Origin: Marinobacter segnicrescens
Lineage (GTDB): Bacteria > Pseudomonadota > Gammaproteobacteria > Pseudomonadales > Oleiphilaceae
Assembly (NCBI RefSeq): GCF_900111555.1
Contig: NZ_FOHZ01000023.1
Location: 1 to 44,450, forward strand
Direction of reading: 5' to 3'
Length of the DNA: 44,450 bases
Below, in pieces: positions 34,262 through 44,226 of this stretch. A program made the translations under genes and the position numbers. Below the pieces are notes generated by a model that saw nothing but the letters and a program-made list of their open reading frames with translations, had not been told where the DNA came from and made no database searches. How positions within the stretch are numbered: the stretch's first letter is position 1; each line of letters opens with the position of its first letter.

Positions 34262-36844
34262 ATGGCAGAAGTAACCGTTAAACAACTGGCCGAAGATGTA
34301 GGCGCTCCCGTGGATCGTTTGCTGCGTCAGATCGTGGAAGCCGGCCTCAAGGCCCGTTCCGAGAATGATTCCGTGACCAGCGATGAGAAACAGCAGCTGC
34401 TGACCTATTTGCGCAAGAACCACGGCGAGGCCGAGGCAGAGCCGAATAAGATCACCCTCAAGCGCAAGACCACAACCACCCTCAAGACCGGTGGTGGCGC
34501 CCGTGGCGGCAAAACCGTCAATGTTGAGGTACGCAAGCGCCGCACCTACGTGAAGCGTGCTGAGTTGCAACCCGAGCCGGAGCCGGAACAACCGTCCGCA
34601 GCGCCGGTAGAGGAGCCGCAGGAATCAGCACCCCAGCCCGCCGCCGAGCAGGCGCCGGTTGAAGAGAAAAAGCCGGAGGCCGCAGAGGCACCGGCCACCG
34701 AAGGCACTCCTGAAACTGGCCCGATTACGGTAGGTGAGGAAGACGCCGGGGAAGTAACCAACAAGGCGGTCAAGCCCGAGACTACTGTGGCGGAGGAAGA
34801 GATTCCGATGCCGCCGCCCGATCCTGAAACCGCCAAGGATAAGGAACGCAAGGCCAAGAAGAAGAAGGAAAAGGCCCGCGAGCGTCCTGATGATACGGAA
34901 GAGGGCAAGCCCAAGAAGAAGTCCGCAGGTCATCGCGGACCACGCAGTCGTCCGGTGGAAGAACCCATTGTGTTGTCTGAAGATGAAGAGGACACCACGC
35001 TGCGCAAGCCGCTGCGGGCGAAAAAGAAACCCAAAGAGAAAAGGCATGGCTTCGAGAAGCCAACCAAACCAATGGTCAGAGAAGTCGAAATTCCAGAAAC
35101 GATTACCGTTGGTGATCTCGCTCAGCGCATGGCAGTCAAGGCTGCCGATGTGATCAAGACCCTGATGGGTATGGGTGTGATGGCCACTATCAACCAGGCC
35201 CTGGACCAGGAAACCGCCGTACTGGTCACCGAGGAACTGGGCCACAAGGCCAGGACCGTGAGCGAGGACGCCTTTGAGGAAGAGGTGATCAGCGAGATCG
35301 CCGGCGATAGCGGCGGCGAGAAGGCCCGCCGGGCTCCGGTGGTGAGTGTTATGGGCCACGTTGACCACGGCAAGACCTCCCTGCTGGATTACATCCGTCG
35401 CACCAAGGTGGCTTCCGGTGAGTCCGGTGGTATTACCCAGCATATCGGCGCCTACCACGTGGAAACCGACCACGGCATGGTGTCCTTCCTGGATACCCCG
35501 GGCCACGCGGCATTCACCGCCATGCGTGCCCGCGGTGCCCAGTGTACCGATATCGTTATCCTGGTCGTGGCTGCCGATGATGGTGTTATGCCCCAGACCA
35601 AGGAAGCGGTAGACCACGCCCGTTCCGCTGGCGTACCCATCGTCGTTGCGATCAACAAGATGGACAAGGAAGAAGCTGACCCGGACCGCATCAAGAACGA
35701 GCTGGCCGGCATGGATGTCATCCCGGAAGAATGGGGTGGTGACGTCCAGTTTGTGCCGGTATCCGCCCACACTGGTGACGGTATCGATGCGCTGCTGGAA
35801 GCGGTTCTTCTGCAGGCAGAAATGCTGGAACTGGAAGCGGTCAAGGACGCACCCGCCAAGGGTGTTGTGGTCGAATCCTCCCTGGAGCGCGGCCGTGGCT
35901 CCGTGGCTACCGTACTGGTTCAGAACGGTACCCTGCGTCAGGGCGACATGGTTGTGGCCGGTGCCTGGTTCGGTAAGGTCCGCGCCATGACCGACGAGGC
36001 TGGCAAGCAGGTCAAGGAAGCCGGCCCGTCCATTCCGGTCGAGATCCTTGGCCTGAACGGTACACCGGATGCCGGTGATGAGTTCTTTGCCGTCGCCGAC
36101 GAGCGCAAGGCGAAGGAGCTGGCCGAGTTCCGCCAGTCCCGGGAACGGGAACAGCGGCTGCAGCGTCAGCAGGCAGCTAAGCTGGAGAACCTGTTCGAGA
36201 ACATGGGCAAGGACGAGGTCAAGACCCTCAACGTGGTGCTCAAGACCGACGTTCGTGGTTCCCTGGAGGCCATTACCAAGGCCCTGCAGGACCTGGGTAA
36301 CGACGAGGTCCAGGTGAAGATCATCTCCTCCGGCGTCGGTGGTATCGCGGAAACGGATATCAGCCTGGCACTGGCGTCCAGCGCCGTTGTCTTCGGCTTC
36401 AATGTCCGTGCGGATACCTCTGCCAAGCGCCTGGTCGAGCAGGAAGGTGTCGACCTGCGCTACTACTCCATCATCTATAACCTGATTGATGATGTGAAAG
36501 CAGCCCTGACCGGCATGCTGGCTCCGGAATTCCGCGAAGACATCGTGGGTATCGCCGAAGTGCGGGACGTGTTCCGCTCACCGAAGTTCGGCCAGGTGGC
36601 CGGTTGTATGGTGACGGAAGGTACCGTATACCGGAACAAGCCGATCCGTGTTCTGCGTGACAACGTGGTGATCTTTGAAGGCGAGCTGGAATCCCTGCGC
36701 CGCTTCAAGGACGACGTGCCGGAAGTTCGCAACGGAATGGAATGTGGTATCGGTGTTAAGGGCTACGACGTGAAGGTGGGTGACCAGATCGAGGTGTTCG
36801 ATCGGGTCCGTGTTGAACGCAAGCTGGAATCCACAGGTTCATAA
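34262..36844 (+). CDS. infB: Translation initiation factor IF-2
   Basis: The 860-aa protein has the IF-2 N-terminal helical domain ([20 protein letters not shown]), a long low-complexity linker rich in E, P, K and A (about 85-275), the second N-terminal domain, and the GTPase with GHVDHGKTS (G1), DTPGHAAF (G3) and NKMD (G4). Domains II-IV end in [17 protein letters not shown]. It delivers initiator tRNA to the 30S subunit. The stop codon overlaps the rbfA start by one base (TAATG). GGGAGGAGG precedes the ATG. Confidence 0.98.
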   Translation: MAEVTVKQLAEDVGAPVDRLLRQIVEAGLKARSENDSVTSDEKQQLLTYLRKNHGEAEAEPNKITLKRKTTTTLKTGGGARGGKTVNVEVRKRRTYVKRAELQPEPEPEQPSAAPVEEPQESAPQPAAEQAPVEEKKPEAAEAPATEGTPETGPITVGEEDAGEVTNKAVKPETTVAEEEIPMPPPDPETAKDKERKAKKKKEKARERPDDTEEGKPKKKSAGHRGPRSRPVEEPIVLSEDEEDTTLRKPLRAKKKPKEKRHGFEKPTKPMVREVEIPETITVGDLAQRMAVKAADVIKTLMGMGVMATINQALDQETAVLVTEELGHKARTVSEDAFEEEVISEIAGDSGGEKARRAPVVSVMGHVDHGKTSLLDYIRRTKVASGESGGITQHIGAYHVETDHGMVSFLDTPGHAAFTAMRARGAQCTDIVILVVAADDGVMPQTKEAVDHARSAGVPIVVAINKMDKEEADPDRIKNELAGMDVIPEEWGGDVQFVPVSAHTGDGIDALLEAVLLQAEMLELEAVKDAPAKGVVVESSLERGRGSVATVLVQNGTLRQGDMVVAGAWFGKVRAMTDEAGKQVKEAGPSIPVEILGLNGTPDAGDEFFAVADERKAKELAEFRQSREREQRLQRQQAAKLENLFENMGKDEVKTLNVVLKTDVRGSLEAITKALQDLGNDEVQVKIISSGVGGIAETDISLALASSAVVFGFNVRADTSAKRLVEQEGVDLRYYSIIYNLIDDVKAALTGMLAPEFREDIVGIAEVRDVFRSPKFGQVAGCMVTEGTVYRNKPIRVLRDNVVIFEGELESLRRFKDDVPEVRNGMECGIGVKGYDVKVGDQIEVFDRVRVERKLESTGS

Positions 36845-37254
36845 TGCCCAGAGAGTTCAGTCGTCTCGACCGCATTGGTGACCAGATCCAGAAGGAGCTT
36901 TCCCTGCTCATCATGCGGGAGGTCAAGGACCCCCGCGTGGGCATGGTCACCATTAATGCGGTGCGCGTCAGCAGGGACCTCGGCTATGCCGATATCTATG
37001 TGTCCCTGCTCAGTACCGAGGAACTGACCGAGGAGTCCGGCGAAGTGCAGGACTCCCTCAAGGTTCTGCGCAACGCGTCCGGATTCCTCCGGGGGCAGCT
37101 CGGTCGCGCCATGAAGTTGCGGGTAATTCCGCAGCTTCGTTTTCACTTCGACACCCTCCAGGGTCAGAGTCGTCATATCGACAGTCTCATCGACCAGGCC
37201 ATGGGCAAGAAGCCCGCTGTCCGCCAGGACGACGACAACGACCAGGAGTCCTGA
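36844..37254 (+). CDS. rbfA: Ribosome-binding factor A
   Basis: The 136-aa KH-fold protein begins [20 protein letters not shown] and keeps [20 protein letters not shown] and [12 protein letters not shown]. It binds the 30S subunit near the 16S 5' end during cold-sensitive maturation. It starts on the last base of the infB stop codon (TAATG), so translation is coupled. The C-terminal tail is acidic (DDDNDQES). Confidence 0.97.
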   Translation: MPREFSRLDRIGDQIQKELSLLIMREVKDPRVGMVTINAVRVSRDLGYADIYVSLLSTEELTEESGEVQDSLKVLRNASGFLRGQLGRAMKLRVIPQLRFHFDTLQGQSRHIDSLIDQAMGKKPAVRQDDDNDQES

Positions 37255-37256
37255 GT

Positions 37257-38183
37257 TTGGCTCGCAGACGCAAAGGCCGTGATGTCAACGGCATACTGGT
37301 CATCGACAAGCCCCCGGGCGTCACATCCAACGGTATCCTCCAACAGGTCAAGCACCTTTATGGCGCGGCGAAAGCCGGCCATACCGGTGCCCTTGACCCG
37401 TTGGCGACCGGTGTGTTGCCCTTGTGCTTTGGCGAGGCCACCAAGTTTTCTCAGCTGATGCTGGACAGTGACAAGGCCTATATCACCACGGCAAAGCTGG
37501 GTGTCCGCACCGAAACCGCCGACAGTGAAGGCGCCGTGGTCTCCGAGCGGCCGGTGCCGGAAGGACTGACCGAGACGGATGTCGAGGCAGTACTGGCCGA
37601 CTTCCGTGGTGATATCGAGCAGGTCCCCTCCATGTACTCGGCGCTGAAACACAAAGGCCGTCCGTTGTATGAATACGCCCGGGAAGGCATTGAGGTGGAG
37701 CGTCCCGCCCGACCGGTGACAATCTATGAACTGACCCTGCTGGCGGTTCGCCCGGATGAACTGGACCTGGCAGTGAAGTGCACCAAGGGCACCTACGTTC
37801 GTAACCTGGTGGAAGACATCGGTGAAGCGCTGGGCTGCGGTGCACACGTATGTGCGCTGCGCCGTACCCTGGCTTCCGGTTTTACCCTGGCGGACGCCCA
37901 CCAGGTGGCCGACCTGGAGCAGGTGCGTGAGCGGGGCGAGTCCCTGGATGGCCTCCTGGTAGCGCCGGATGCAGCGCTCACCATGTTCCCGGAGCTGACC
38001 CTTGAGGGACCAAATTTACAGTCGATATTGAACGGACAACCCGTTAGAATATCGGGTCAATCCTTGACCGGTCCGGTACGGCTTTACGGTGATAACCGTT
38101 TTGTCGGCCTCGGTGAAGGGCAGCCGGAAGGCGCGGATACAACCGTGGTTGTGCCCCGTCGTCTGGTTTCAAGCAGTCGATAA
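37257..38183 (+). CDS. truB: tRNA pseudouridine-55 synthase TruB
   Basis: The 308-aa protein starts at TTG 37257, two bases after the rbfA stop, with AGGAG ahead. It reads [20 protein letters not shown] and has the catalytic motif [20 protein letters not shown], with the nucleophile Asp in it, then [11 protein letters not shown]. It makes pseudouridine 55 in the T-arm of tRNAs. The C-terminal PUA-like part ends [13 protein letters not shown]. Confidence 0.97.
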   Translation: MARRRKGRDVNGILVIDKPPGVTSNGILQQVKHLYGAAKAGHTGALDPLATGVLPLCFGEATKFSQLMLDSDKAYITTAKLGVRTETADSEGAVVSERPVPEGLTETDVEAVLADFRGDIEQVPSMYSALKHKGRPLYEYAREGIEVERPARPVTIYELTLLAVRPDELDLAVKCTKGTYVRNLVEDIGEALGCGAHVCALRRTLASGFTLADAHQVADLEQVRERGESLDGLLVAPDAALTMFPELTLEGPNLQSILNGQPVRISGQSLTGPVRLYGDNRFVGLGEGQPEGADTTVVVPRRLVSSSR

Positions 38184-38269
38184 CCAGCCGGTTGTGACTG
38201 CCTAGCCGGGCTGCAGAGATGCGCGGTTCGGCCGGATGATTTCAGGCATCGCAAACAATGAGGTGATTT

Positions 38270-38539
38270 ATGGCACTTTCAGCCGAGGAAAAAGCACAGA
38301 TCGTCAAGGACTACCAGCAAGGTGATAGCGACACAGGTTCCCCTGAAGTTCAGGTTGCCCTGTTGAGCGCCAATATCAACAAGCTGCAGGACCATTTCAA
38401 GGTCAACAAGCAGGATCACCATTCCCGCCGTGGCCTGATTCGCATGGTTAACCAGCGTCGTAAGCTGCTGGACTACCTCAAGCGCAAGAATGCTGACCGT
38501 TACCTGGAGCTCATCCAGCGTCTGGGTCTGCGTCGCTAA
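38270..38539 (+). CDS. rpsO: 30S ribosomal protein S15
   Basis: The 89-aa sequence is fully conserved in length and motifs: [40 protein letters not shown], and the end [12 protein letters not shown]. It binds 16S rRNA early in assembly and may repress its own translation. The 87-bp gap after truB carries a GAGGTG ribosome site. Confidence 0.99.
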   Translation: MALSAEEKAQIVKDYQQGDSDTGSPEVQVALLSANINKLQDHFKVNKQDHHSRRGLIRMVNQRRKLLDYLKRKNADRYLELIQRLGLRR

Positions 38540-38713
38540 GCGGACGACCTGCCGGCTAGCGCCAACCTGGTGCCGGCCTGTGCTCCGGTGGCTGGGCCCG
38601 GTTTATACCGGGGCTTGTCATCGGAGTATGCTTTTCCACCCGAACCGGTACCAGAACCGGTTGTTACGCCACTACCGAAGTGCTTCTGCTGTGATGACCG
38701 AAAGCGCCGATAG

Positions 38714-38763
38714 CAGGTTGTTGAAAGGCCCGGGTACTTCCCCCGGGGTTTTGCAACAGCCTG
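38714..38763 (+). promoter_or_regulatory. Long hairpin in the rpsO-pnp gap (possible RNase III/PNPase autocontrol site)
   Basis: CAGGTTGTTG (38714-38723) pairs with CAACAGCCTG (38754-38763) through one G-U, enclosing a CCCGGG/CCCGGG stem. The 305-bp gap (38540-38844) also has smaller hairpins, such as AACCGG/CCGGTT near 38643-38662. In E. coli a hairpin in this gap is cut by RNase III and lets PNPase repress its own mRNA; by position this one could do the same (inference). It might alternatively terminate rpsO transcripts. Confidence 0.55.
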
Positions 38764-38844
38764 TTCGCTTTCTGGTAGCAGGGCTTTGGGAACGCGTCTT
38801 CCTGGTCTGGTGCATTTGATGATCAAGCAAAATCAGGAGTTACT

Positions 38845-40962
38845 GTGATTCCACAAGCAACCAAAAAGACCTTCGAGCTCGGTGGCAAGACCGTCACCCT
38901 CGAAACGGGCCGCATCGCCCGCCAGGCCACCGGTTCTGTACTGGTGACCATCGATGACATCTCTGTACTGGGCACCGTGGTTGGTGCAAAGGAAGCCAAG
39001 CCGGGCCAACCGTTCTTCCCGCTGACCGTGAACTACTTCGAGAAGACCTACGCCGTGGGCAAGATCCCGGGTGGCTTCTTCAAGCGTGAAGGCCGTCCTT
39101 CCGAGAAGGAAACCCTGACCTCGCGTCTGATCGACCGCCCGATCCGCCCGCTGTTCCCCAACGGCTTCATGAACGAAGTGCAGGTCATCTGTACCGTCAT
39201 GTCTTCCAGCAAGACCCAGGATCCGGACATTGCCGGTATGCTGGCGGCTTCTGCAGCCCTCTCCATTTCCGGTATTCCGTTTGACGGTCCTATCGGTGCC
39301 TCCCGCGTTGGCTTCACCAACGACCGGGGCTACTTCCTGAACCCGACCTTTGAAGAGCTGCAAACGTCGGCCCTGGACATGGTCGTTGCCGGTACGGAAG
39401 ACGCCGTGCTGATGGTTGAGTCCGAGGCCAAGGGCCTGACTGAAGACCAGATGCTGGGAGCAGTACTCTTCGCCCATGAAGAGATGCAGTCTGCCGTTAC
39501 CGCGATCAAGGAATTTGCCGCCGAAGTCGGCAAGCCCCGCTGGGACTGGCAGCCAGAGCCTGAGAACACTGACCTGCTGAACGCCATCAAGGATGGCTTC
39601 GGCGGCGCTATCGCTGAAGCCTACGCCATCCGTGACAAGATGGAGCGCTACGCGAAGCTGAAGGAAGTCAAGGACGCTGCCGTCGAGAAGCTGGCCGGTG
39701 AAGAAGAAGGCCAGCCGGCTGAAGACGAAGTGAAGAAGTACTTCGGCAAGGTCGAGAAGAACGTGGTTCGCCAGCAGGTTATCGACGGCAAGCCGCGGAT
39801 TGACGGTCGTGACAACAAGACCGTTCGCCCGATCAACATCGAAGTCGGCATCCTGCCCAGCACCCATGGTTCTGCCCTGTTCACCCGTGGCGAAACCCAG
39901 GCCATCGTGACGACCACGCTGGGTACTGCCCGTGACATGCAGATCATTGATGCCCTGGAAGGTGAGCGCAAGGATCCGTTCCTGTTCCACTACAACTTCC
40001 CTCCCTACTCTGTCGGCGAAGCCGGTCGTGTGGGTACCCCGGGTCGTCGTGAAGTGGGCCATGGCCGCCTGGCCAAGCGTGGTGTGGCGGCGGTTATGCC
40101 GACCATCGAAGAGTTCCCGTACACCATCCGTGCGGTATCCGAGATCACTGAGTCCAACGGCTCCAGCTCCATGGCGTCTGTCTGTGGCTCCTCCCTGGCA
40201 CTGATGGACGCCGGTGTGCCCATCAAGGCGCCGGTAGCCGGTATTGCCATGGGCCTGGTGAAGGAAGGCGAGCAGTTCGCCGTTCTGACCGACATTCTGG
40301 GTGATGAAGATCACCTGGGCGACATGGACTTCAAGGTGGCCGGTACCTCCGAAGGCATCACCGCCCTGCAGATGGATATCAAGATCAACGGCATCACCGA
40401 CGAGATCATGGAAATCGCCCTGGAGCAGGCCCACCACGCCCGCCTGCACATCCTGGGTGAAATGGCCAAGGTGATCGCCGAGCCGCGCACCGAGCTGTCC
40501 GAGCGTGCGCCGAGCATCACCACCATCAAGATCCATCCGGACAAGATCCGTGATGTCATCGGTAAGGGCGGTGCCACCATTCGCTCCATCTGCGACGAGA
40601 CCGGTGCTTCCATCGACCTGGACGATGACGGCAACGTCAAGATCTACGCCGACACCCAGATCGCTGCCCAGGCGGCGGTTAACCGGGTCAAGGAGATCAC
40701 CGCCGAGATCGAAGTGGGTGCACTGTACAAGGGCAAGGTCGAGCGCATCATGGAATTTGGTGCCTTCGTTAACATCCTGCCTGGCAAGGATGGCCTGGTT
40801 CACATCTCCCAGATTTCCGACCAGCGTGTCGAGAACGTTACTGATGTGCTCAGCGAAGGTCAGGAAGTCCTGGTCAAGGTGCTGGATGTGGACAACCGTG
40901 GCCGCGTCAAGCTGTCCATGAAGGAAGTGAAAGAGGGCGACAAGCCCACCGACTTCAGCTAA
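38845..40962 (+). CDS. pnp: Polyribonucleotide nucleotidyltransferase (PNPase)
   Basis: The 705-aa protein starts at GTG 38845, with AGGAG five bases ahead. It has two RNase PH domains (first: [18 protein letters not shown]; second: [17 protein letters not shown] and [12 protein letters not shown]), then KH ([15 protein letters not shown]) and S1 ([18 protein letters not shown]), ending in [10 protein letters not shown]. It degrades RNA phosphorolytically as part of the degradosome. It follows rpsO as in most gammaproteobacteria and is closed by a clear terminator. Confidence 0.98.
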   Translation: MIPQATKKTFELGGKTVTLETGRIARQATGSVLVTIDDISVLGTVVGAKEAKPGQPFFPLTVNYFEKTYAVGKIPGGFFKREGRPSEKETLTSRLIDRPIRPLFPNGFMNEVQVICTVMSSSKTQDPDIAGMLAASAALSISGIPFDGPIGASRVGFTNDRGYFLNPTFEELQTSALDMVVAGTEDAVLMVESEAKGLTEDQMLGAVLFAHEEMQSAVTAIKEFAAEVGKPRWDWQPEPENTDLLNAIKDGFGGAIAEAYAIRDKMERYAKLKEVKDAAVEKLAGEEEGQPAEDEVKKYFGKVEKNVVRQQVIDGKPRIDGRDNKTVRPINIEVGILPSTHGSALFTRGETQAIVTTTLGTARDMQIIDALEGERKDPFLFHYNFPPYSVGEAGRVGTPGRREVGHGRLAKRGVAAVMPTIEEFPYTIRAVSEITESNGSSSMASVCGSSLALMDAGVPIKAPVAGIAMGLVKEGEQFAVLTDILGDEDHLGDMDFKVAGTSEGITALQMDIKINGITDEIMEIALEQAHHARLHILGEMAKVIAEPRTELSERAPSITTIKIHPDKIRDVIGKGGATIRSICDETGASIDLDDDGNVKIYADTQIAAQAAVNRVKEITAEIEVGALYKGKVERIMEFGAFVNILPGKDGLVHISQISDQRVENVTDVLSEGQEVLVKVLDVDNRGRVKLSMKEVKEGDKPTDFS

Positions 40963-40978
40963 GCAATACCGAAGTCTG

Positions 40979-41013
40979 AAAAAGCCGCCACGGGAGACCC
41001 TGGCGGCTTTTTT
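40979..41013 (+). terminator. Rho-independent terminator after pnp
   Basis: AAAAAGCCGCCA (40979-40990) pairs with TGGCGGC (41001-41007) plus TTTTTT, with an inner GGG/CCC. It lies 16 bp after the pnp stop. It ends the housekeeping operon before lutA. Confidence 0.95.
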
Positions 41014-41123
41014 CGTCTATGGGCCTGACTCAGCCAGTGCATTTGGTATTCTTGGTGCTATTGAGGAGCCAAGAGCCACAAGCGGGCAGGTGAACCCTGC
41101 ACCTGGCAGTCCGGAGACAACTG

Positions 41124-41951
41124 ATGACTGAGCTGTTCTACGATGCCGCCCCCAATGCCACCCGTGTGGCCCCCGAGCGGTCAGGGGCCCGTGACTATCC
41201 GCCGAAGCCGGCCGAGATTACGCTGTTTGGTACCTGTGTGGTGGACCTGTTCTACCCGGAGGCCGGATTGGATGCCATTCGCCTGCTGGAGCGGGAAGGG
41301 ATTCGCGTTCACTTTCCCCAGGCGCAATCCTGCTGTGGTCAGCCAGCCTGGACTTCCGGCTACGTAAACGAAGCCCGGGAGGTGGCCCGGGCCCAGCTCA
41401 ACCTGCTTGATAATGGCCTGCCGGTGGTGGTCCCCTCCGGTTCCTGCGCAGGCATGTTCCGTCAGCACTACCGGGAGGTGTTTGCTGATGAGCCGGATAC
41501 CCTGCAGCGGGTCGAGGACCTGGCCGGGCGCACGTTCGAGCTTACCGAGTTCCTGCTGCATGTCTGCAAGGTGCAGTGGCAAGACCTGGGGGCCCCCACG
41601 CAAATCGCCCTGCACACCTCCTGTTCCGCCCGCCGGGAAATGAATACCCACCTGCATGCGCGGGCGTTACTCGGCACGCTGGCCAATGTGGAGCGACTGG
41701 AGCACGACCATGAGAGCGAGTGCTGCGGGTTTGGTGGCACCTTCTCGGTACGTATGCCGGAAGTATCCGGTGCCATGGTGCTGGACAAGACCCGATCGTT
41801 GGTGGAATCCGGCGCCGTCGAGATGGTCACCGCGGATGGCGGCTGCCTGCTCAACATCAATGGTTCCCTGGAAAAACAGCAGCAGCCCTTTCGGGGTCGT
41901 CACCTGGCCAGTTTCCTCTGGGAGCGGGTATCAGGGGAGGTGACCCCATGA
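41124..41951 (+). CDS. lutA: L-lactate dehydrogenase complex iron-sulfur subunit LutA (LldE)
   Basis: The 275-aa protein has two CCG-type cysteine-rich domains: QSCCGQPAWTSGY near residues 70-82 and ECCGFGGTFSVRMPEVSG near 200-217, with GTCVVD and HTSCSARREM supplying further Cys. It is the Fe-S (CCG) subunit of the LutABC complex that oxidises L-lactate to pyruvate. ATGA at 41948-41951 overlaps the lutB start, so the genes are translationally coupled. The 110-bp gap after the pnp terminator should hold the promoter; I see no convincing match. No lactate permease or lutR-type regulator lies in the window. Confidence 0.93.
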   Translation: MTELFYDAAPNATRVAPERSGARDYPPKPAEITLFGTCVVDLFYPEAGLDAIRLLEREGIRVHFPQAQSCCGQPAWTSGYVNEAREVARAQLNLLDNGLPVVVPSGSCAGMFRQHYREVFADEPDTLQRVEDLAGRTFELTEFLLHVCKVQWQDLGAPTQIALHTSCSARREMNTHLHARALLGTLANVERLEHDHESECCGFGGTFSVRMPEVSGAMVLDKTRSLVESGAVEMVTADGGCLLNINGSLEKQQQPFRGRHLASFLWERVSGEVTP

Positions 41952-43396
41952 GCCAGCGTATACCCGTCAGGGAACTCGCCGACAGTTTCCGGGGGCGGGC
42001 CAGCGAGGCGCTGGCTGACGATCAGTTGCGCACCAATTTCCGGGTGGCCATGGATTCGCTGATGAAGAAGCGGGCCGATGCTTTCCCCGATGAAGATGAA
42101 AGGGAGGGTTTGAGGGAGCAGGGCAACCATATCAAGGCGCGGGCACTGTCGCGGCTGCCGGACCTGCTGGAGCAGCTGGAAGAGAAGCTCACGGACAATG
42201 GGGTGAAGGTTCACTGGGCGGAGACCACGGAAGAGGCCAACCGGATTGTCCATGCCATCATTGAGGCAAGGCAGGGCTCACAGGTGGTGAAGGGCAAGTC
42301 CATGGTGAGCGAAGAGATGGAGATGAACGACTACCTGGCCGAGCGCGGTATCGAGTGCCTGGAGTCGGACATGGGGGAGTACATTGTTCAGCTCGATGGC
42401 GAGAAACCCTCACACATCATAATGCCGGCCATCCACAAGAACCGGCGGCAGGTGTCGAAGCTGTTCCACGACAAGCTGGGCGTGGACGAAACCGACGACG
42501 TTAACGAGCTGATCCAGGTCGGACGACGGACCCTGCGCACGAAGTTCATGGAGGCGGATGTGGGGGTTTCCGGCGTGAACTTCGCTATTGCCGAGACCGG
42601 CACCCTGTTACTGGTCGAGAATGAGGGCAATGGCCGTATGAGCACCACCGCACCACCGATGCATATTGCCGTAACCGGCATTGAAAAGGTGGTGGAGAAT
42701 CTTCGCGATGTGGTGCCGCTGCTGTCCCTGCTTACCCGCTCCGCCCTGGGGCAGCCCATAACCACCTACGTGAACATGATTTCCGGTCCCCGCAAGGCGG
42801 ACGAGCTGGACGGCCCGGAAGAGGTCCACCTGGTGTTGCTGGACAATGGCCGCACCGGCGCCTTCGCTGACGCCCAGATGCGCCAGACCCTGAACTGCAT
42901 CCGCTGTGGCGCGTGCATGAACCATTGCCCGGTCTATACCCGGGTGGGCGGTCATACCTATGGTGAAGTCTACCCGGGGCCTATTGGCAAGATCGTAACG
43001 CCCCATATGGTGGGCCTGGAAAAAGTGCCGGATCACCCCAGCGCGTCTTCGTTGTGCGGCGCCTGTGGTGAGGTTTGCCCGGTGAAGATTCCGATCCCGG
43101 AACTGCTGCAGCGACTGCGGCAGGAGAACGTCAAGAGTCCCGCAGAGCAGCCGAAGGTAAAGGGTGGAGGGGCAAAGTATTCCCGCAGGGAGCGGGCCAT
43201 CTGGCGGTTCTGGGTGGCCCTGAATACCTCGCCGGTGTTTTACCGGCTGTTCCTCTGGGGCGCCACACGGTTCGGCAGGCTTGCGCCGAAGAAGGCGGGG
43301 CCATGGACCGACAATCATGCGGCCCCGGTACCAGCACGGAAGTCCCTGCATGACCTTGCCAGGACCCACCTGGAGAAAGGGGAGGGCCAGCCATGA
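41948..43396 (+). CDS. lutB: L-lactate dehydrogenase complex iron-sulfur subunit LutB (LldF)
   Basis: From ATG 41948 the product is 482 aa. Two [4Fe-4S] motifs are seen: CIRCGACMNHCPVY starting at residue 317 and CGACGEVCPVK starting at 370. The N-terminal part carries the LUD-type domain (GVNFAIAETGTLLLVENEGN). It is the electron-transfer core of LutABC. An in-frame upstream extension to 41720 lies wholly inside lutA and is rejected. The end overlaps lutC by ATGA (43393-43396). Confidence 0.95.
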   Translation: MSQRIPVRELADSFRGRASEALADDQLRTNFRVAMDSLMKKRADAFPDEDEREGLREQGNHIKARALSRLPDLLEQLEEKLTDNGVKVHWAETTEEANRIVHAIIEARQGSQVVKGKSMVSEEMEMNDYLAERGIECLESDMGEYIVQLDGEKPSHIIMPAIHKNRRQVSKLFHDKLGVDETDDVNELIQVGRRTLRTKFMEADVGVSGVNFAIAETGTLLLVENEGNGRMSTTAPPMHIAVTGIEKVVENLRDVVPLLSLLTRSALGQPITTYVNMISGPRKADELDGPEEVHLVLLDNGRTGAFADAQMRQTLNCIRCGACMNHCPVYTRVGGHTYGEVYPGPIGKIVTPHMVGLEKVPDHPSASSLCGACGEVCPVKIPIPELLQRLRQENVKSPAEQPKVKGGGAKYSRRERAIWRFWVALNTSPVFYRLFLWGATRFGRLAPKKAGPWTDNHAAPVPARKSLHDLARTHLEKGEGQP

Positions 43397-44064
43397 GCGC
43401 ACGCAGTAACATCCTGGGCAGGCTTCGGGCCAGCCTGGCGGACACCAGGCCGCGGCCGGATGACTTCGACGAAACGCTGGTGACCGGGCCCTGGCAATAC
43501 CCGCCGCAGGAGCGGATCAAGCGCCTGCGTAGCCTGATGGAGGCGGTCCAGACCGAGCTGCACCTGGTGACCAGCGAGAGCTGGCCGGCAAAGGTTGAGG
43601 CGTTGCTGGAAGCCCGTGGCCTGGCAAACCTGCTGTACGCGCCCGGCACTGACCACGGACGTCAGCTGGCGGCACACTGGCAGGCGGGCGGGGCAAAGCC
43701 GGAGCTGCTGGCCTATGACCGGCCGGTGGAAGCCTGGAAGGAAGACCTGTTCTGGAAGGTAGAGGCCAGCCTGACCGGAACGGTGGGGGGGATTGCCGCC
43801 ACCGGCTCCCTGGTCCTGTGGCCGGATCGGCACGAACCCCGACTGATGAGCCTGCTGCCGCCGTTGCATATTGCCCTGCTCAAGGCCAGTGAGGTGGAGG
43901 ACAACCTGTACACCATCATGCAAAGACAGGGCTGGTCGGCGGCGATGCCCACCAACCTGCTGCTGGTGTCCGGGCCGTCCAAGACAGCCGACATCGAGCA
44001 GGTGCTGGCGTATGGGGCGCACGGTCCGAAGGAGCTGGTCGTACTGATCCTTGAGGATGCCTGA
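43393..44064 (+). CDS. lutC: Lactate utilization protein LutC (LldG)
   Basis: The 223-aa product is a single LUD domain, with ASLTGTVGGIAATGSLVLWP near 122-141 and PTNLLLVSGPSKTADIEQVL near the end. It is the third subunit of the LutABC lactate oxidation complex. The ATG overlaps the lutB stop by four bases. A TGCCTGAG/CTCAGGCA stem-loop (44058-44078) covers the stop codon but has no T-run, so it may stabilise the 3' end. Confidence 0.94.
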   Translation: MSARSNILGRLRASLADTRPRPDDFDETLVTGPWQYPPQERIKRLRSLMEAVQTELHLVTSESWPAKVEALLEARGLANLLYAPGTDHGRQLAAHWQAGGAKPELLAYDRPVEAWKEDLFWKVEASLTGTVGGIAATGSLVLWPDRHEPRLMSLLPPLHIALLKASEVEDNLYTIMQRQGWSAAMPTNLLLVSGPSKTADIEQVLAYGAHGPKELVVLILEDA

Positions 44065-44147
44065 GGGAGACTCAGGCAGAATCAGAAAAGGCAGCCCGGA
44101 GGAGGCTGTGTAAAAACTCGATTTACATAGCTTCTGAGCAGGCCCAC

Positions 44148-44179
44148 AAAATGCCTCGGACATCGTCCGGGGCATTTTT
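44148..44179 (-). terminator. Terminator after the transposase gene
   Basis: AAAATGCC-t-CGGAC and GTCCG-g-GGCATTTT form a 13-bp stem with one mismatch and A/T runs on both sides. It follows the transposase stop (44227-44229) on the minus strand and could also end lutC read-through on the plus strand. Confidence 0.8.
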
Positions 44180-44226
44180 GCTTTCAATCAGCATATATTT
44201 CCATGCGATAGAGAGGCGTAAGTGCC

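Noticed and set aside
34625..35770. 381-codon open frame antisense to infB
   Set aside because: Mirror of IF-2 with repetitive composition; the sense gene is certain.
38833..40803. 656-codon open frame antisense to pnp
   Set aside because: Same mirror effect over a conserved gene; no domain, no ribosome site.
41720..41947. 76-residue N-terminal extension of lutB
   Set aside because: It lies wholly inside lutA in another frame and precedes the coupled ATGA start at 41948.
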